DNA of 35,582 nucleotides, taken from assembly GCA_913020765.1 (NCBI GenBank), contig CAJWAO010000015.1:1-35582 (forward strand), in the 5' to 3' direction. Below are positions 1 through 7,669 of the stretch, in pieces. The DNA comes from an uncultured Flavobacteriales bacterium (lineage in GTDB: Bacteria > Bacteroidota > Bacteroidia > Flavobacteriales_D > Crocinitomicaceae). The notes beneath the pieces were generated by a model. The model searched no databases, had not been told where the DNA came from, and worked only from the letters and a program-made list of their open reading frames with translations. Made by a program: the position numbers and the translations under genes. Each line of letters opens with the position of its first letter. The first letter of the stretch is position 1.

Positions 1-53
1 TCTTGAAGCTCAATTGCCTTATTATTGTTGGCTGTTGCAAAAATTAATTTCAT
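1..53 (-). CDS. rdgB: RdgB/HAM1-type non-canonical purine NTP pyrophosphatase, N-terminus only
   Basis: Only the first 17 codons are inside the window. They read MKLIFATANNNKAIELQ, which matches the start of the RdgB/HAM1 (Ham1p-like) family, where a beta strand is followed by an ATxNxxK nucleotide-binding motif. Family members hydrolyse dITP and XTP to the monophosphates and so keep deaminated purines out of DNA. The ATG overlaps the stop codon of the upstream glycosyltransferase by four bases (ATGA), which suggests translational coupling. The rest of the gene lies beyond the left edge, so the call depends on a short but characteristic N-terminus. Confidence 0.7.
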   Translation of the reverse strand, partial: MKLIFATANNNKAIELQ

Positions 54-1129
54 TTAAATAGATTAAGGTATTCTTGTGAATATGCCAAAACAGAATATTT
101 TGTTGTAACAGTCTCTTTACCTGCAGCGCCAATACGCATTCGCTCACTTTTGTCTTGTATTAATTTTTCCAAAGCATCCTCCCACTGTTTTTCACCTTCA
201 ACCAAAAGGCCGTTTTTATTATGTGATACAATTTGAGTATTGACACCTACCGGGGAGACAACAGCGGGAATACCCAAAGACATGTATTGCAGACATTTAA
301 ACCCGCATTTACCTTCTGACCAAATATCATGTTCTAAAGGCATTACTCCAATTGAGATTTCATTCAGATCTGAAATTTCTGTCTCTCTCCTCCATTGTAT
401 AAAATTCAGCGAGCGAAGCTCATAGTCAGGACGCTTGTTTGAGATTACTCGAAACTCAAAGTCATACCTTGTTTCCAATTTTTTAATAATGGGAATAATA
501 AAATCTAAAAACCGCATGGTTGAGTGTGTTCCTGTCCATCCAATGACAATTTTTTGATCATAATCAGTATTCAAATTATGGTAATAGAGCGTATCAATAG
601 TTGTAGGAATGATCTTGACATTGTCATTTAATTTCTTTGCATATTCGGAAAGATAACGATTCCCAGCTGTTATTTGACCTGCCCATTTTATGCAATATTT
701 TACTTTCCAATAGGCTTTGAGGCGATGTACCTTTGCATTCGATTCACTATAATTTGCCAACCAAATGGCATCATCAAAATCGTAGATGTATTTTTTTCTG
801 TAAAACTTTGCAATTATAAACTCAAAAACTGGAGGACCTATGTGAGAAGCTTCCCTATGGATAAAAACAAAATCATATTTATAAATGGAAAGAATCGTAA
901 TTAAACGCTTTGCAAAACTGCGAATAATGCCTGTTATTTTTTTAAAAAAGCTACCTTCCTTGTATAATTTTTCCCAAGTACGCTTATCCAAAAAAGGAGC
1001 AAAATGAATCTGATATCCATGTTGCTCAAGGTAAGGTATGTATTGCTCAAACCTAAAGCGCTGAGATGGAGCCTCGCCACGAGGATAAGGCACAATGAAA
1101 ATGATTGACTTCTTTTTCTGCAGTATCAT
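50..1129 (-). CDS. Glycosyltransferase, GT4-like (group 1)
   Basis: A 359-residue protein with the two-domain layout of GT-B fold, group 1 glycosyltransferases. The N-terminal half opens with a hydrophobic strand (SIIFIVPYPRG) followed by the acceptor-side Rossmann fold. The C-terminal half begins near residue 197 with IGWTGTHS and contains the donor-sugar region (GVMPLEHDIWSEGKCGFK, then LQYMSLGIPAVVSPVGVN) near residues 260-300, where family members carry the E-x7-E-like element. It should be cytoplasmic and move a sugar from a nucleotide donor onto an envelope glycan or lipid; donor and acceptor cannot be read from the sequence. Both ends overlap neighbours by ATGA, so it belongs to one operon with the next glycosyltransferase and rdgB. 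Confidence 0.8.
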   Translation of the reverse strand: MILQKKKSIIFIVPYPRGEAPSQRFRFEQYIPYLEQHGYQIHFAPFLDKRTWEKLYKEGSFFKKITGIIRSFAKRLITILSIYKYDFVFIHREASHIGPPVFEFIIAKFYRKKYIYDFDDAIWLANYSESNAKVHRLKAYWKVKYCIKWAGQITAGNRYLSEYAKKLNDNVKIIPTTIDTLYYHNLNTDYDQKIVIGWTGTHSTMRFLDFIIPIIKKLETRYDFEFRVISNKRPDYELRSLNFIQWRRETEISDLNEISIGVMPLEHDIWSEGKCGFKCLQYMSLGIPAVVSPVGVNTQIVSHNKNGLLVEGEKQWEDALEKLIQDKSERMRIGAAGKETVTTKYSVLAYSQEYLNLFK

Positions 1130-2340
1130 TGGGCGCTGATGGTTTTATAAATATCAATATATGTATTAACACCAGAGTCAAGACCAAAAAAAGTATTTGC
1201 CCCTTTTATTGCTTGATCGCGGTCAAAATTAAATTCATTTAGTATACATGTGTCAATTTCAGAGGCGGGTACAACAAAGCCAGCATTAAATTTTTTAACG
1301 ATATCCGCTGTATCACCAACACCGTCATTGCATATAATAGGAATTCCCATAGACATTAACTCACCCTGCTTGGTAGGAGAACTTGCTTTTTTGGAAAAGG
1401 CAGGAAGAATAAAAAAGATCGAACAGGAAAATAAACTCATGTAACAAGGTACCTCATGATGCATCGATGAAACTACGCGAATAGATTCCGTACTTATTCC
1501 TATATCTGCAGCGGCTTTCAAGATGTAGGAAGGTTTCTCCCTGGATACAAATAAAAAAATTGGTTTGTTTTTTTCTTTTGTATTTCGATGAAAGAAAGAC
1601 AACATCTCGTCTAACATATACCAAGTACCTATTGAACCTACATAGCCCATTACATATGAGTCGTTGTCAATATTTAATTCGGAGCGAAGCTTATTTTTTT
1701 GTTTTTCTGAAATTAAATTGGAATCAAATTTTTGCGTATTCACACAGCAAGGGATTACGCTTATTTTAATCCCCAAATCAGACATTTGATCCCAGCTTAT
1801 AATTTCATTTTTACCCGCTTTTGTCAATGAAATGATATGGTCCGACTCACGAAAAAAATTAATCTCTTTTTTCTTGAAATAATTATACACCAACTTGAAA
1901 ATTGGATTTTCAAGATTCCACAAACCTCCGTCAACACGTTCATCTGCCCAAAATCCCCTCATATCGAATAAGAAAGGAACACCCTTTTTTCTTTTAAAGC
2001 TTAAACCCACCAAAGCAGAAATATAGCTGCGACAATGAACCATTGACAATCTATGTTTTTTGTGCAATCTCTTGGATACTCGGCGCATTTTCAAAACATC
2101 CCAAACTGTTGACAATAAAGGTGGTCTTTTTGTATACTTCAGTGGATGCCAATCAATGTTATTTTCTTTACAAATGGCCTCAATAGTGAGTCGGTTTTCA
2201 ATGTATCGATTTGGCTTTTCAAAGCTTACCAGATGAAAAGAATAACCTTCCTTTGACAAGCCAATTATATAGGGTAAAACTTGGGACTGACCGAGTGGAT
2301 CCGTCATTCCATCATAAGAAAGGTAAAGGACATGTTTCAC
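1126..2340 (-). CDS. Glycosyltransferase, group 1, with GTG start
   Basis: I chose the GTG at 2340 because the protein then begins VKHVLYLSYDGMTDPLGQSQ, which fits the normal N-terminus of Bacteroidota group 1 glycosyltransferases. Starting further upstream would add 51 residues that overlap the preceding barrel gene and do not look like this family. The 404-residue product has an N-terminal strand and loop with LGQSQVLPYI, a first Rossmann domain with the segment GVPFLFDMRGFWADE near residue 140, and a second domain ending in SPTKQGELMSMGIPIICNDGVGD, the donor-binding region. It lies 22 bases after the Omp85 gene and overlaps the next glycosyltransferase by four bases. It is probably cytoplasmic and acts in surface polysaccharide or glycolipid synthesis. 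The substrate is unknown. Confidence 0.78.
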   Translation of the reverse strand: MKHVLYLSYDGMTDPLGQSQVLPYIIGLSKEGYSFHLVSFEKPNRYIENRLTIEAICKENNIDWHPLKYTKRPPLLSTVWDVLKMRRVSKRLHKKHRLSMVHCRSYISALVGLSFKRKKGVPFLFDMRGFWADERVDGGLWNLENPIFKLVYNYFKKKEINFFRESDHIISLTKAGKNEIISWDQMSDLGIKISVIPCCVNTQKFDSNLISEKQKNKLRSELNIDNDSYVMGYVGSIGTWYMLDEMLSFFHRNTKEKNKPIFLFVSREKPSYILKAAADIGISTESIRVVSSMHHEVPCYMSLFSCSIFFILPAFSKKASSPTKQGELMSMGIPIICNDGVGDTADIVKKFNAGFVVPASEIDTCILNEFNFDRDQAIKGANTFFGLDSGVNTYIDIYKTISAQ

Positions 2341-2362
2341 AATGCCAACAAAGATATCAATC

Positions 2363-4045
2363 TTAAAAATATGCTGTATATCCAAAGTGAATTTTACTAG
2401 AACGAAAATCAATTGGATTGGCCTGTTCACGACCCAGTGCATAAGTGATTGAAAAGATACCAATCTTGGAGCCAAAAGATATTCCTCCGCCAAAACCTAA
2501 TGGGTGGTCATTCTTGTAACTTACAGAGGTGTTTTCATAGAAACACTGATCATAAAAAAGAAATACATTACTATTCTCATCCAAGAGAAATCTATATTCA
2601 AAGGTAAGTTGCCCCTTGGTAGAGGCAAAAAGCTGTTCCTCATTAAAACCGCGCAGTGTATTTAAACCACCAAAACGAAAAAGCTCATTTTCAAAAATTG
2701 TTGGACTCGTATAAAAGTCAAATAGCAATCCGAAAAGTAAAACATGCCTAGGAAAAATAGAGACATATTCTCGATATAAGATATTACCTAAATAAGTCGT
2801 ATTTTTTTCCGCCGCATCCGTTGAATCTCCTGATAATATTCTTTGGCCAACATAAAGCTTGGCATTTAAAATACGACCTTTACTAGGGTTTACAATATTA
2901 TCAAGGGCTTGCCGCTCTATGGACAAACCATAAGCATTGGTACGATAAGAATTTAGATTGCTAAACTCTAAGCTTGATGAACCGCCGCTCAAAATACTCG
3001 ACGACATAAAACGATAATGCGCCCTAATGCGAAATCCATTCTTTAGAGAATAGGAAACATTTAGTTCAGTATTTAAATCTAAAAAGGTAGAGTCCCTTTT
3101 GTATAAGAGTAAATTAGATTCGATACCAAATGGAGATTGGAATAAATAAGGATAATTTAAATTCAGCTTCATCCTTTGCGTTTGCGGCTTGATACTTCTC
3201 CAATTGAACTTAAAAAGCTCTCCTTTTTTCAAAGCATTTTCTAACTTCAAGTTGAGCTCTCCCGTCAAAGCCATCCTTTGACTTATGGGATTTGGCTGAA
3301 GTCCAAGTGCACCTCGCAGGTAACTCACTTTTGTCGATTTTAGGTAAAGAAAAAGCTCAAAGCCATCATTTGTATACATTATTTCGGAAGGCTTAATGGT
3401 CGATATGAAAGAGGTTTGTTTGATTTTTTGATCAATCGCGCCGATTTTTTCTTCGGAGTAAACCTCGTCTATACTATAATCAATAATCCCATGAATTGTA
3501 CTATTTGAGATACTCGAATCACCTCGAATATGAATTTTTCTCAAGGTAAAATAACGCCCCTTATTTAATTTAATTACAGCCCGTATCTTGAGGTTTTCTA
3601 TCTCTATTGAATCGAGAGATACATTGACAAAAGGAAAGCCTTGATTGGAAAAAACACTTAATTTGTCTACCAAAAATGCGCTTAACTCATCTGGTGAGAA
3701 GGTTGCTGATTTATTCTTTCTCTTGAATATATTGAGTTCTGTATCTTGAAGATTTCTAATCTCAATTTCACTAAACCGATCACCCAAATCAACTGAAACC
3801 TGTTTCAAAGCAGTATCTTGCCTCAAGGCATACAAAAAATATCCCTTAGCGATAAGTGAATTGCCGAGAGAACGTATACTTTTGTTCTCTGAAAGTGTAA
3901 TTGACGTATCTATTGAAATAAATTTTGAGAATTTTTTCTTTAAAGTTGTATTGCTAAATTTGAGTTCGTATTTCACCTGAGCAAGATTTGATGTGCTTCC
4001 CAAGGAGATGATTAAAAACAGAAAAAAAATTACACGTACTTTCAC
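2363..4045 (-). CDS. Omp85/BamA-TamA family outer-membrane protein, GTG start
   Basis: A 560-residue protein with an N-terminal signal peptide (hydrophobic residues 5-17, likely cleaved after LAQ). Residues 25 to about 240 form an alpha/beta region with POTRA character, including FTLRKIHIRGDSS near residue 165. A C-terminal beta barrel rich in alternating aromatic residues follows. The LRGF motif near residue 465 corresponds to the conserved (V/L)RG(F/Y) of the Omp85 lumen loop, and the chain ends in phenylalanine as expected for a barrel. At 560 residues it is shorter than BamA (about 800) and nearer to TamA or single-function Omp85 relatives. The only available start is GTG at 4045, because a TAA lies directly before it. 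It heads the operon with two glycosyltransferases. Its exact client is unknown. Confidence 0.8.
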   Translation of the reverse strand: MKVRVIFFLFLIISLGSTSNLAQVKYELKFSNTTLKKKFSKFISIDTSITLSENKSIRSLGNSLIAKGYFLYALRQDTALKQVSVDLGDRFSEIEIRNLQDTELNIFKRKNKSATFSPDELSAFLVDKLSVFSNQGFPFVNVSLDSIEIENLKIRAVIKLNKGRYFTLRKIHIRGDSSISNSTIHGIIDYSIDEVYSEEKIGAIDQKIKQTSFISTIKPSEIMYTNDGFELFLYLKSTKVSYLRGALGLQPNPISQRMALTGELNLKLENALKKGELFKFNWRSIKPQTQRMKLNLNYPYLFQSPFGIESNLLLYKRDSTFLDLNTELNVSYSLKNGFRIRAHYRFMSSSILSGGSSSLEFSNLNSYRTNAYGLSIERQALDNIVNPSKGRILNAKLYVGQRILSGDSTDAAEKNTTYLGNILYREYVSIFPRHVLLFGLLFDFYTSPTIFENELFRFGGLNTLRGFNEEQLFASTKGQLTFEYRFLLDENSNVFLFYDQCFYENTSVSYKNDHPLGFGGGISFGSKIGIFSITYALGREQANPIDFRSSKIHFGYTAYF

Positions 4046-4176
4046 TTAGACACTTGTAGTAAATAACGCATAAAATTCGAGTATTTGTATTCTTAATCCA
4101 ATAAAAATTAAATAAAATTGTAACTTTATGTAATCTCGGCTCGTTAGACTGAACACGAACAACAAAACACACTACC

Positions 4177-4314
4177 ATGAAAACCAAAGCAACATTATTA
4201 TTTTTACTAGCCTTTGTAACAACTATTCTAATTTCTTGTGGATCGGGAAGAACAGCGAGCTGTGATGCCTACGGAAGTATTGATACAGATAATCAAGAGT
4301 TGGTGACAAAATAA
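4177..4314 (+). CDS. Small lipoprotein, 45 residues
   Basis: A short reading frame from ATG at 4177 to TAA at 4314. It encodes a basic N-terminus (MKTKA), a hydrophobic stretch (LLFLLAFVTTILI) and a lipobox ending in ISC with Cys21, followed by Gly and Ser. The mature part is only about 25 residues (SGRTASCDAYGSIDT and a short acidic tail) and has one more cysteine. The 131-base divergent gap upstream contains TAACTTTA at 4121-4128, one base away from the Bacteroidota -7 consensus, followed by a CTCG-rich leader; no matching -33 box was found. It looks like one of the tiny surface or periplasmic lipoproteins common in flavobacteria. No function can be assigned. Confidence 0.6.
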   Translation: MKTKATLLFLLAFVTTILISCGSGRTASCDAYGSIDTDNQELVTK

Positions 4315-4336
4315 AGGTATAGTAAAACCTAAGATT

Positions 4337-5152
4337 TTAATTAAAGCGTCTTAAGTACAGTTCCATTGAGGATTGAATTTTAGACGCTTCTTTTTTTGCA
4401 GCATCGGCAAAAGATTGAGAAGAGTCGGCATAAATAATTCCTCTGGACGAGTTGACAAGTAACCCGCAATCTTTATTCATTCCATATTGAACTACCTCAT
4501 CAAGTGAGCCACCCTGCGCTCCTACTCCGGGTACCAAAAAGAAATGCTCGGGCGCAAGCTCTCGAATCTTTGCAATGTCTTGAGAACGAGTAGCGCCCAC
4601 AACGAACATTAAATTTTCTGGACTTCCCCATTTTAAACACTTTTTCACTACAGATTCAAAAAGGAGATCCTTTTCTTCGGTGCTCAAAAATTGGAAATCC
4701 TTAGCCCCTTCATTCGAGGTCAGAGCCAAGACAACCGCCCATTTATTTGAATAGCTTAGAAAAGGTTCAACACTATCGGATCCCATATATGGTGCAATTG
4801 TAAGAGCATCACAATTATATGTCTCGAAAAATGTTTTGGCATAATAAAGTGAGGTATTTCCAATATCACCTCTTTTGGCATCTGCAATCACTAAACATTC
4901 TTCTGGAATATATTCTATAGTTTTCTGAAATGATTTCCATCCCTCAATACCCATACATTCAAAAAATGCAAGGTTTGGCTTGTAGGCAACTGCATATTGC
5001 TTTGTTGCATCAATAATTGCCTTATTAAATTCAAATATAGGATCTTCCAATGCCAAAAGATGTTTTGGTATTTTGGCCAAATCAGGGTCTAAACCTACAC
5101 AAAGAAATGATTCCTTGACCTTTATTTGTTCAATTAGATGGGCTCTATTCAT
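4337..5152 (-). CDS. pyrF: Orotidine 5'-phosphate decarboxylase (type 2)
   Basis: A 271-residue TIM-barrel enzyme that decarboxylates OMP to UMP, the last step of de novo pyrimidine synthesis in the cytoplasm. The catalytic motif DAKRGDIGNT is present at residues 91-100, with Lys93 as the proton donor. LDPDLAKIP near residue 21 and AYKPNLAFFE near residue 57 match the substrate-binding strands, and VPGVGAQGG near residue 208 matches the phosphate-binding loop. The length (about 270) and the sequence around the motif are those of the second subfamily, common in Bacteroidota and Actinobacteria. The start codon overlaps the prfA stop by four bases (ATGA), so translation is probably coupled. Confidence 0.96.
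   Translation of the reverse strand: MNRAHLIEQIKVKESFLCVGLDPDLAKIPKHLLALEDPIFEFNKAIIDATKQYAVAYKPNLAFFECMGIEGWKSFQKTIEYIPEECLVIADAKRGDIGNTSLYYAKTFFETYNCDALTIAPYMGSDSVEPFLSYSNKWAVVLALTSNEGAKDFQFLSTEEKDLLFESVVKKCLKWGSPENLMFVVGATRSQDIAKIRELAPEHFFLVPGVGAQGGSLDEVVQYGMNKDCGLLVNSSRGIIYADSSQSFADAAKKEASKIQSSMELYLRRFN
4344..4397 (+). terminator. Possible intrinsic terminator of the small lipoprotein
   Basis: AAGCGTCT at 4344-4351 is complementary to AGACGCTT at 4382-4389, and the second arm is followed by C and seven T residues at 4391-4397 on the plus strand. The loop is long (30 bases) and the element lies inside the 3' end of pyrF on the opposite strand. It could end the short lipoprotein transcript, but the long loop makes this uncertain. 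Confidence 0.3.
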
Positions 5153-6228
5153 TCTGTTTCCCCTTTTAATTTCTCTGCATTTTCTGCCATTTTCAATGCA
5201 TCAATCATATCTTGAATATCTCCATTCATGAAAGCGCTTAAGTTATACATTGTTTTATTGATGCGATGATCTGTGATTCTTCCTTGTGGATAATTATACG
5301 TGCGAACTTTAGCAGACCTATCCCCTGACGCAACAAGTGTTTTTCTTTTTGCCGCGCGTTCGTCATTGATTCGATCCAATTCTGCCTGGTACAATCTTGA
5401 CCTTAATACGGATATCGCTTTTTCAAGATTCTTATGCTGACTTCGCCCATCCTGACACTCTACCACAAAACCTGTTGGAATGTGTGTTAAACGTATCGCA
5501 GATTCCGTTTTGTTTACGTGCTGACCTCCTGCTCCAGAGGCTCTGAATGTATCTCTTCTTACATCGGTCATATTTAGCTCAAAATCAACCTCCTCTGCCT
5601 CGGGAAGAACAGCAACCGTGATCGCCGAGGTATGCACACGACCTTGAGATTCAGTCTCGGGAACCCGCTGAACACGATGCGCTCCAGATTCAAATTTCAG
5701 CATCCCATAAATGCCATCTCCCTCAACACTCATTGATATTTCTTTATAACCTTTCACGGTACCTTCAGATGAATTGATGATGTCATGCTTCCATGATTTT
5801 TCCTTAAAATACATCGTGTACATTCTAAAAATATCTTCGACAAAAATACATGCTTCATCACCACCTGTTCCTGCTCGTAATTCAATAATTACATTTTTGT
5901 CATCTTCGGGATCCTTCGGGATAAGCATCACCTTAATTTCTTCTTCTAATGAGGGTATCTTCTGGTCGATTTCGCTAATCTCCATCTTGGCCATTTCACG
6001 CATTTCCTCATCTGTCTCACTTTCGAGTAGCTCACGGGCACTCTTCAAATTGGAGAGTAAATTACTGTAGATTTTATAAGTTTGATCAAGAATCTCTAAA
6101 TCACGATACTCCTTATTGAGCTTTACATAGCGTTTCATATCTGCTATAATATCCGGATCTGTAATCAGATTCCCTACCTCGATAAATCGAAAGTGAATCG
6201 CCTCAAGCTTCGCAAGTAAATCAGACAT
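5149..6228 (-). CDS. prfA: Peptide chain release factor 1
   Basis: A 359-residue class I release factor that reads UAA and UAG stop codons and triggers peptide hydrolysis on the ribosome. The GGQ motif is at residues 234-236 within GAGGQHVNKTES. The stop-codon recognition tripeptide is PET at 190-192, which matches the PxT pattern of RF1 rather than the SPF of RF2. An N-terminal coiled-coil domain precedes LRAGTGGDEA, the usual start of the core. It is the first gene of a two-gene unit with pyrF and lies just downstream of a strong terminator, so it should have its own promoter in 6229-6293; I could not identify one with confidence. Confidence 0.97.
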   Translation of the reverse strand: MSDLLAKLEAIHFRFIEVGNLITDPDIIADMKRYVKLNKEYRDLEILDQTYKIYSNLLSNLKSARELLESETDEEMREMAKMEISEIDQKIPSLEEEIKVMLIPKDPEDDKNVIIELRAGTGGDEACIFVEDIFRMYTMYFKEKSWKHDIINSSEGTVKGYKEISMSVEGDGIYGMLKFESGAHRVQRVPETESQGRVHTSAITVAVLPEAEEVDFELNMTDVRRDTFRASGAGGQHVNKTESAIRLTHIPTGFVVECQDGRSQHKNLEKAISVLRSRLYQAELDRINDERAAKRKTLVASGDRSAKVRTYNYPQGRITDHRINKTMYNLSAFMNGDIQDMIDALKMAENAEKLKGETE

Positions 6229-6293
6229 ATAACGAATAAGATTGAACTGCTAAAATAATTATAATATCACGAAAGGACTGAAGCGCGATAAAT

Positions 6294-6319
6294 AAAAAAA
6301 ACCACACCGAAAGGTGTGG
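6294..6319 (-). terminator. Intrinsic terminator of the peroxiredoxin operon
   Basis: On the minus strand CCACACC (6319-6313) pairs perfectly with GGTGTGG (6308-6302) across a TTTC loop, followed by eight T residues (6301-6294). It begins 25 bases after the stop codon of the 84-residue protein and separates that operon from prfA. Confidence 0.88.
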
Positions 6320-6343
6320 CTTTAAATTCACTCTATATGAAAA

Positions 6344-6598
6344 TCAGTCAATCGATCCTTGAACCCGCTTCATGAAATCATTCAATGCTGTTTTTTTCTC
6401 AGAACCGTTTTTGATGGCTTGGTGCACCTCGAGAGCACCTGACATATTTGAAAGCAACTCTCCAATAACATCGAGCTCTTCATCCTTGAGGGAGTCTAAA
6501 TCAATAAGATCTTCTAGGGTTTCCATGGTCTCGACGACATAGTCCTCATCATTCTGCTCTATAAAAGAAACGATATGCTTAATTACTGGCAATCGCAT
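6344..6598 (-). CDS. Small conserved Bacteroidota protein (DUF6952-like)
   Basis: An 84-residue acidic, mainly helical protein without signal peptide or membrane segment. The start MRLPVIKHI, the central LKDEELDVIGELLSNM and the end FMKRVQGSID resemble a small protein family that I recall as DUF6952, found next to peroxiredoxin and thioredoxin genes in Bacteroidota; that family name is from memory. The function is unknown. Its start overlaps the thioredoxin end by 20 bases, and it is the last gene before a strong terminator. The conserved position suggests a role linked to thiol redox balance, which is inference only. Confidence 0.75.
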   Translation of the reverse strand: MRLPVIKHIVSFIEQNDEDYVVETMETLEDLIDLDSLKDEELDVIGELLSNMSGALEVHQAIKNGSEKKTALNDFMKRVQGSID

Positions 6599-6893
6599 GT
6601 AAGACTTGTTCGATGGTTTCTATTTTATTTCCTTGGGCTTGCTCAACAAGCTTACCATCCTTAAAGCTGGCAAAAGTAGGTAGATTACTCACGTTGGCTA
6701 ACTGTCTAGATTCGGGATATTTCTCAGCATCCACATAAACGAATAAAATATCTTCATGTTCTCGGGCAAAACGCTTAAACTTGGGTTTGGTAATCTTACA
6801 ATTCCCACACCAAGTCGCACCATACTGGACCATCACTTTCTGATGTCCCTCGATTTTCGATTTTAAGTCGTCGGTATCCGCTTCAACAAACAT
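6579..6893 (-). CDS. Thioredoxin family protein, WCGNC active site
   Basis: A 104-residue thioredoxin-fold protein. I placed the start at the ATG at 6893 (MFVEADTDDLKSKI), one base after the peroxiredoxin stop; a longer frame reaching 7010 would run through the peroxiredoxin coding sequence. The active site is WCGNC at residues 28-32, with Asn in place of the usual Pro of WCGPC. The cis-proline segment NLPTFASF lies near residue 75. It has no signal peptide, so it should act in the cytoplasm, most likely reducing the peroxiredoxin encoded immediately upstream. The Asn between the cysteines should alter the redox potential; this is inference. Confidence 0.88.
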   Translation of the reverse strand: MFVEADTDDLKSKIEGHQKVMVQYGATWCGNCKITKPKFKRFAREHEDILFVYVDAEKYPESRQLANVSNLPTFASFKDGKLVEQAQGNKIETIEQVLHAIASN

Positions 6894-6894
6894 T

Positions 6895-7515
6895 TTAGTG
6901 CTTTTTGAGATAGTCCGCAACACCGACTCTCGTAGCATCCATTGCATCTTTACCTTCCTCCCAATTTGCAGGACAAACTTCACCATGCTTTTGGTTGTGT
7001 GCGTATGCATCGATCAAACGGAGCACTTCTTGTACGTTTCGTCCCACTGGGAAAAAGTTCACTGCTTCATGAAATACAAAGCCCTCCTCATCTAGGAGGT
7101 ATGTTGCTCTATAAGGAACATTGTCTCCATCCCCTGGCTCTTCATCGAATAAATTAAAATCTAAAATATCAAGCTCCATGGCTAACACTCTTGTAGAGTC
7201 TGCGATCAAAGGAAACTGAACACCTTCAATTCCTCCGTCGTCCTTTGAAGTACTCAACCAAGCAAAATGAACCTCTGCTGTATCACAAGAAGCACCAATT
7301 AAAATCGTATTTCTTTTTTCAAATTCTTTTGCAGCCTCCTGAAATGCATGAATCTCTGTAGGACATACAAAAGTGAAATCTTTTGGATACCAAAAAAGAC
7401 AAACTTTCTTCTTGTTATCGACTGCTTGCTTTAATACATTGATTTGAAATGCATCTCCCATTTCATCAATTGCCTTCACAGACATATCTGGGAATGTTTT
7501 ACCGACTAATGACAT
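6895..7515 (-). CDS. 2-Cys peroxiredoxin (AhpC/TSA family)
   Basis: A 206-residue typical 2-Cys peroxiredoxin that reduces hydrogen peroxide and organic peroxides. The peroxidatic cysteine is Cys51 in FTFVCPTE, and the resolving cysteine is Cys181 in EVCPANW. DFNLFDEE and the YRATYLLDEEGFVFHE segment fit the AhpC/Prx1 subgroup. It is first in an operon with thioredoxin and a small conserved protein, which supplies its probable electron donor. No OxyR-like site was recognised upstream; a candidate promoter and a 12-bp palindrome lie in the 154-base gap before it. Confidence 0.94.
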   Translation of the reverse strand: MSLVGKTFPDMSVKAIDEMGDAFQINVLKQAVDNKKKVCLFWYPKDFTFVCPTEIHAFQEAAKEFEKRNTILIGASCDTAEVHFAWLSTSKDDGGIEGVQFPLIADSTRVLAMELDILDFNLFDEEPGDGDNVPYRATYLLDEEGFVFHEAVNFFPVGRNVQEVLRLIDAYAHNQKHGEVCPANWEEGKDAMDATRVGVADYLKKH

Positions 7516-7549
7516 AATTTTTATTTTAGATTATCAATTATCAATTTTT

Positions 7550-7583
7550 CGAATGTAAAAATAATACTAATCCCGAATTCAAA
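7550..7583 (-). promoter_or_regulatory. Candidate promoter of the peroxiredoxin operon
   Basis: On the minus strand TTTG (7583-7580) is followed after 22 bases by TACATTCG (7557-7550), one mismatch from the Bacteroidota -7 element TAnnTTTG. The predicted leader would be about 30 bases. The spacing is slightly long and one base is off, so this is a weak call. Confidence 0.4.
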
Positions 7584-7669
7584 TGCATAGGGGAATCATT
7601 ATTTCACAGACATAATCACCAACATATGTTGAAATTACTTTGTTTTCTTTATTGAAAAATAAATTGAAT

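Noticed and set aside
2341..2493. Longer start for the second glycosyltransferase
   Set aside because: The extra 51 residues overlap the Omp85 coding sequence and do not match the family N-terminus, which begins at the GTG at 2340.
4081..4128. TTTG at 4084-4087 with TAACTTTA at 4121-4128 as a promoter for the small lipoprotein
   Set aside because: The spacer is 33 bases, far from the usual 17-23, so only the -7-like element is mentioned.
6894..7010. Longer start for the thioredoxin gene
   Set aside because: The extension lies within the peroxiredoxin coding sequence in another frame, and the family N-terminus begins at 6893.
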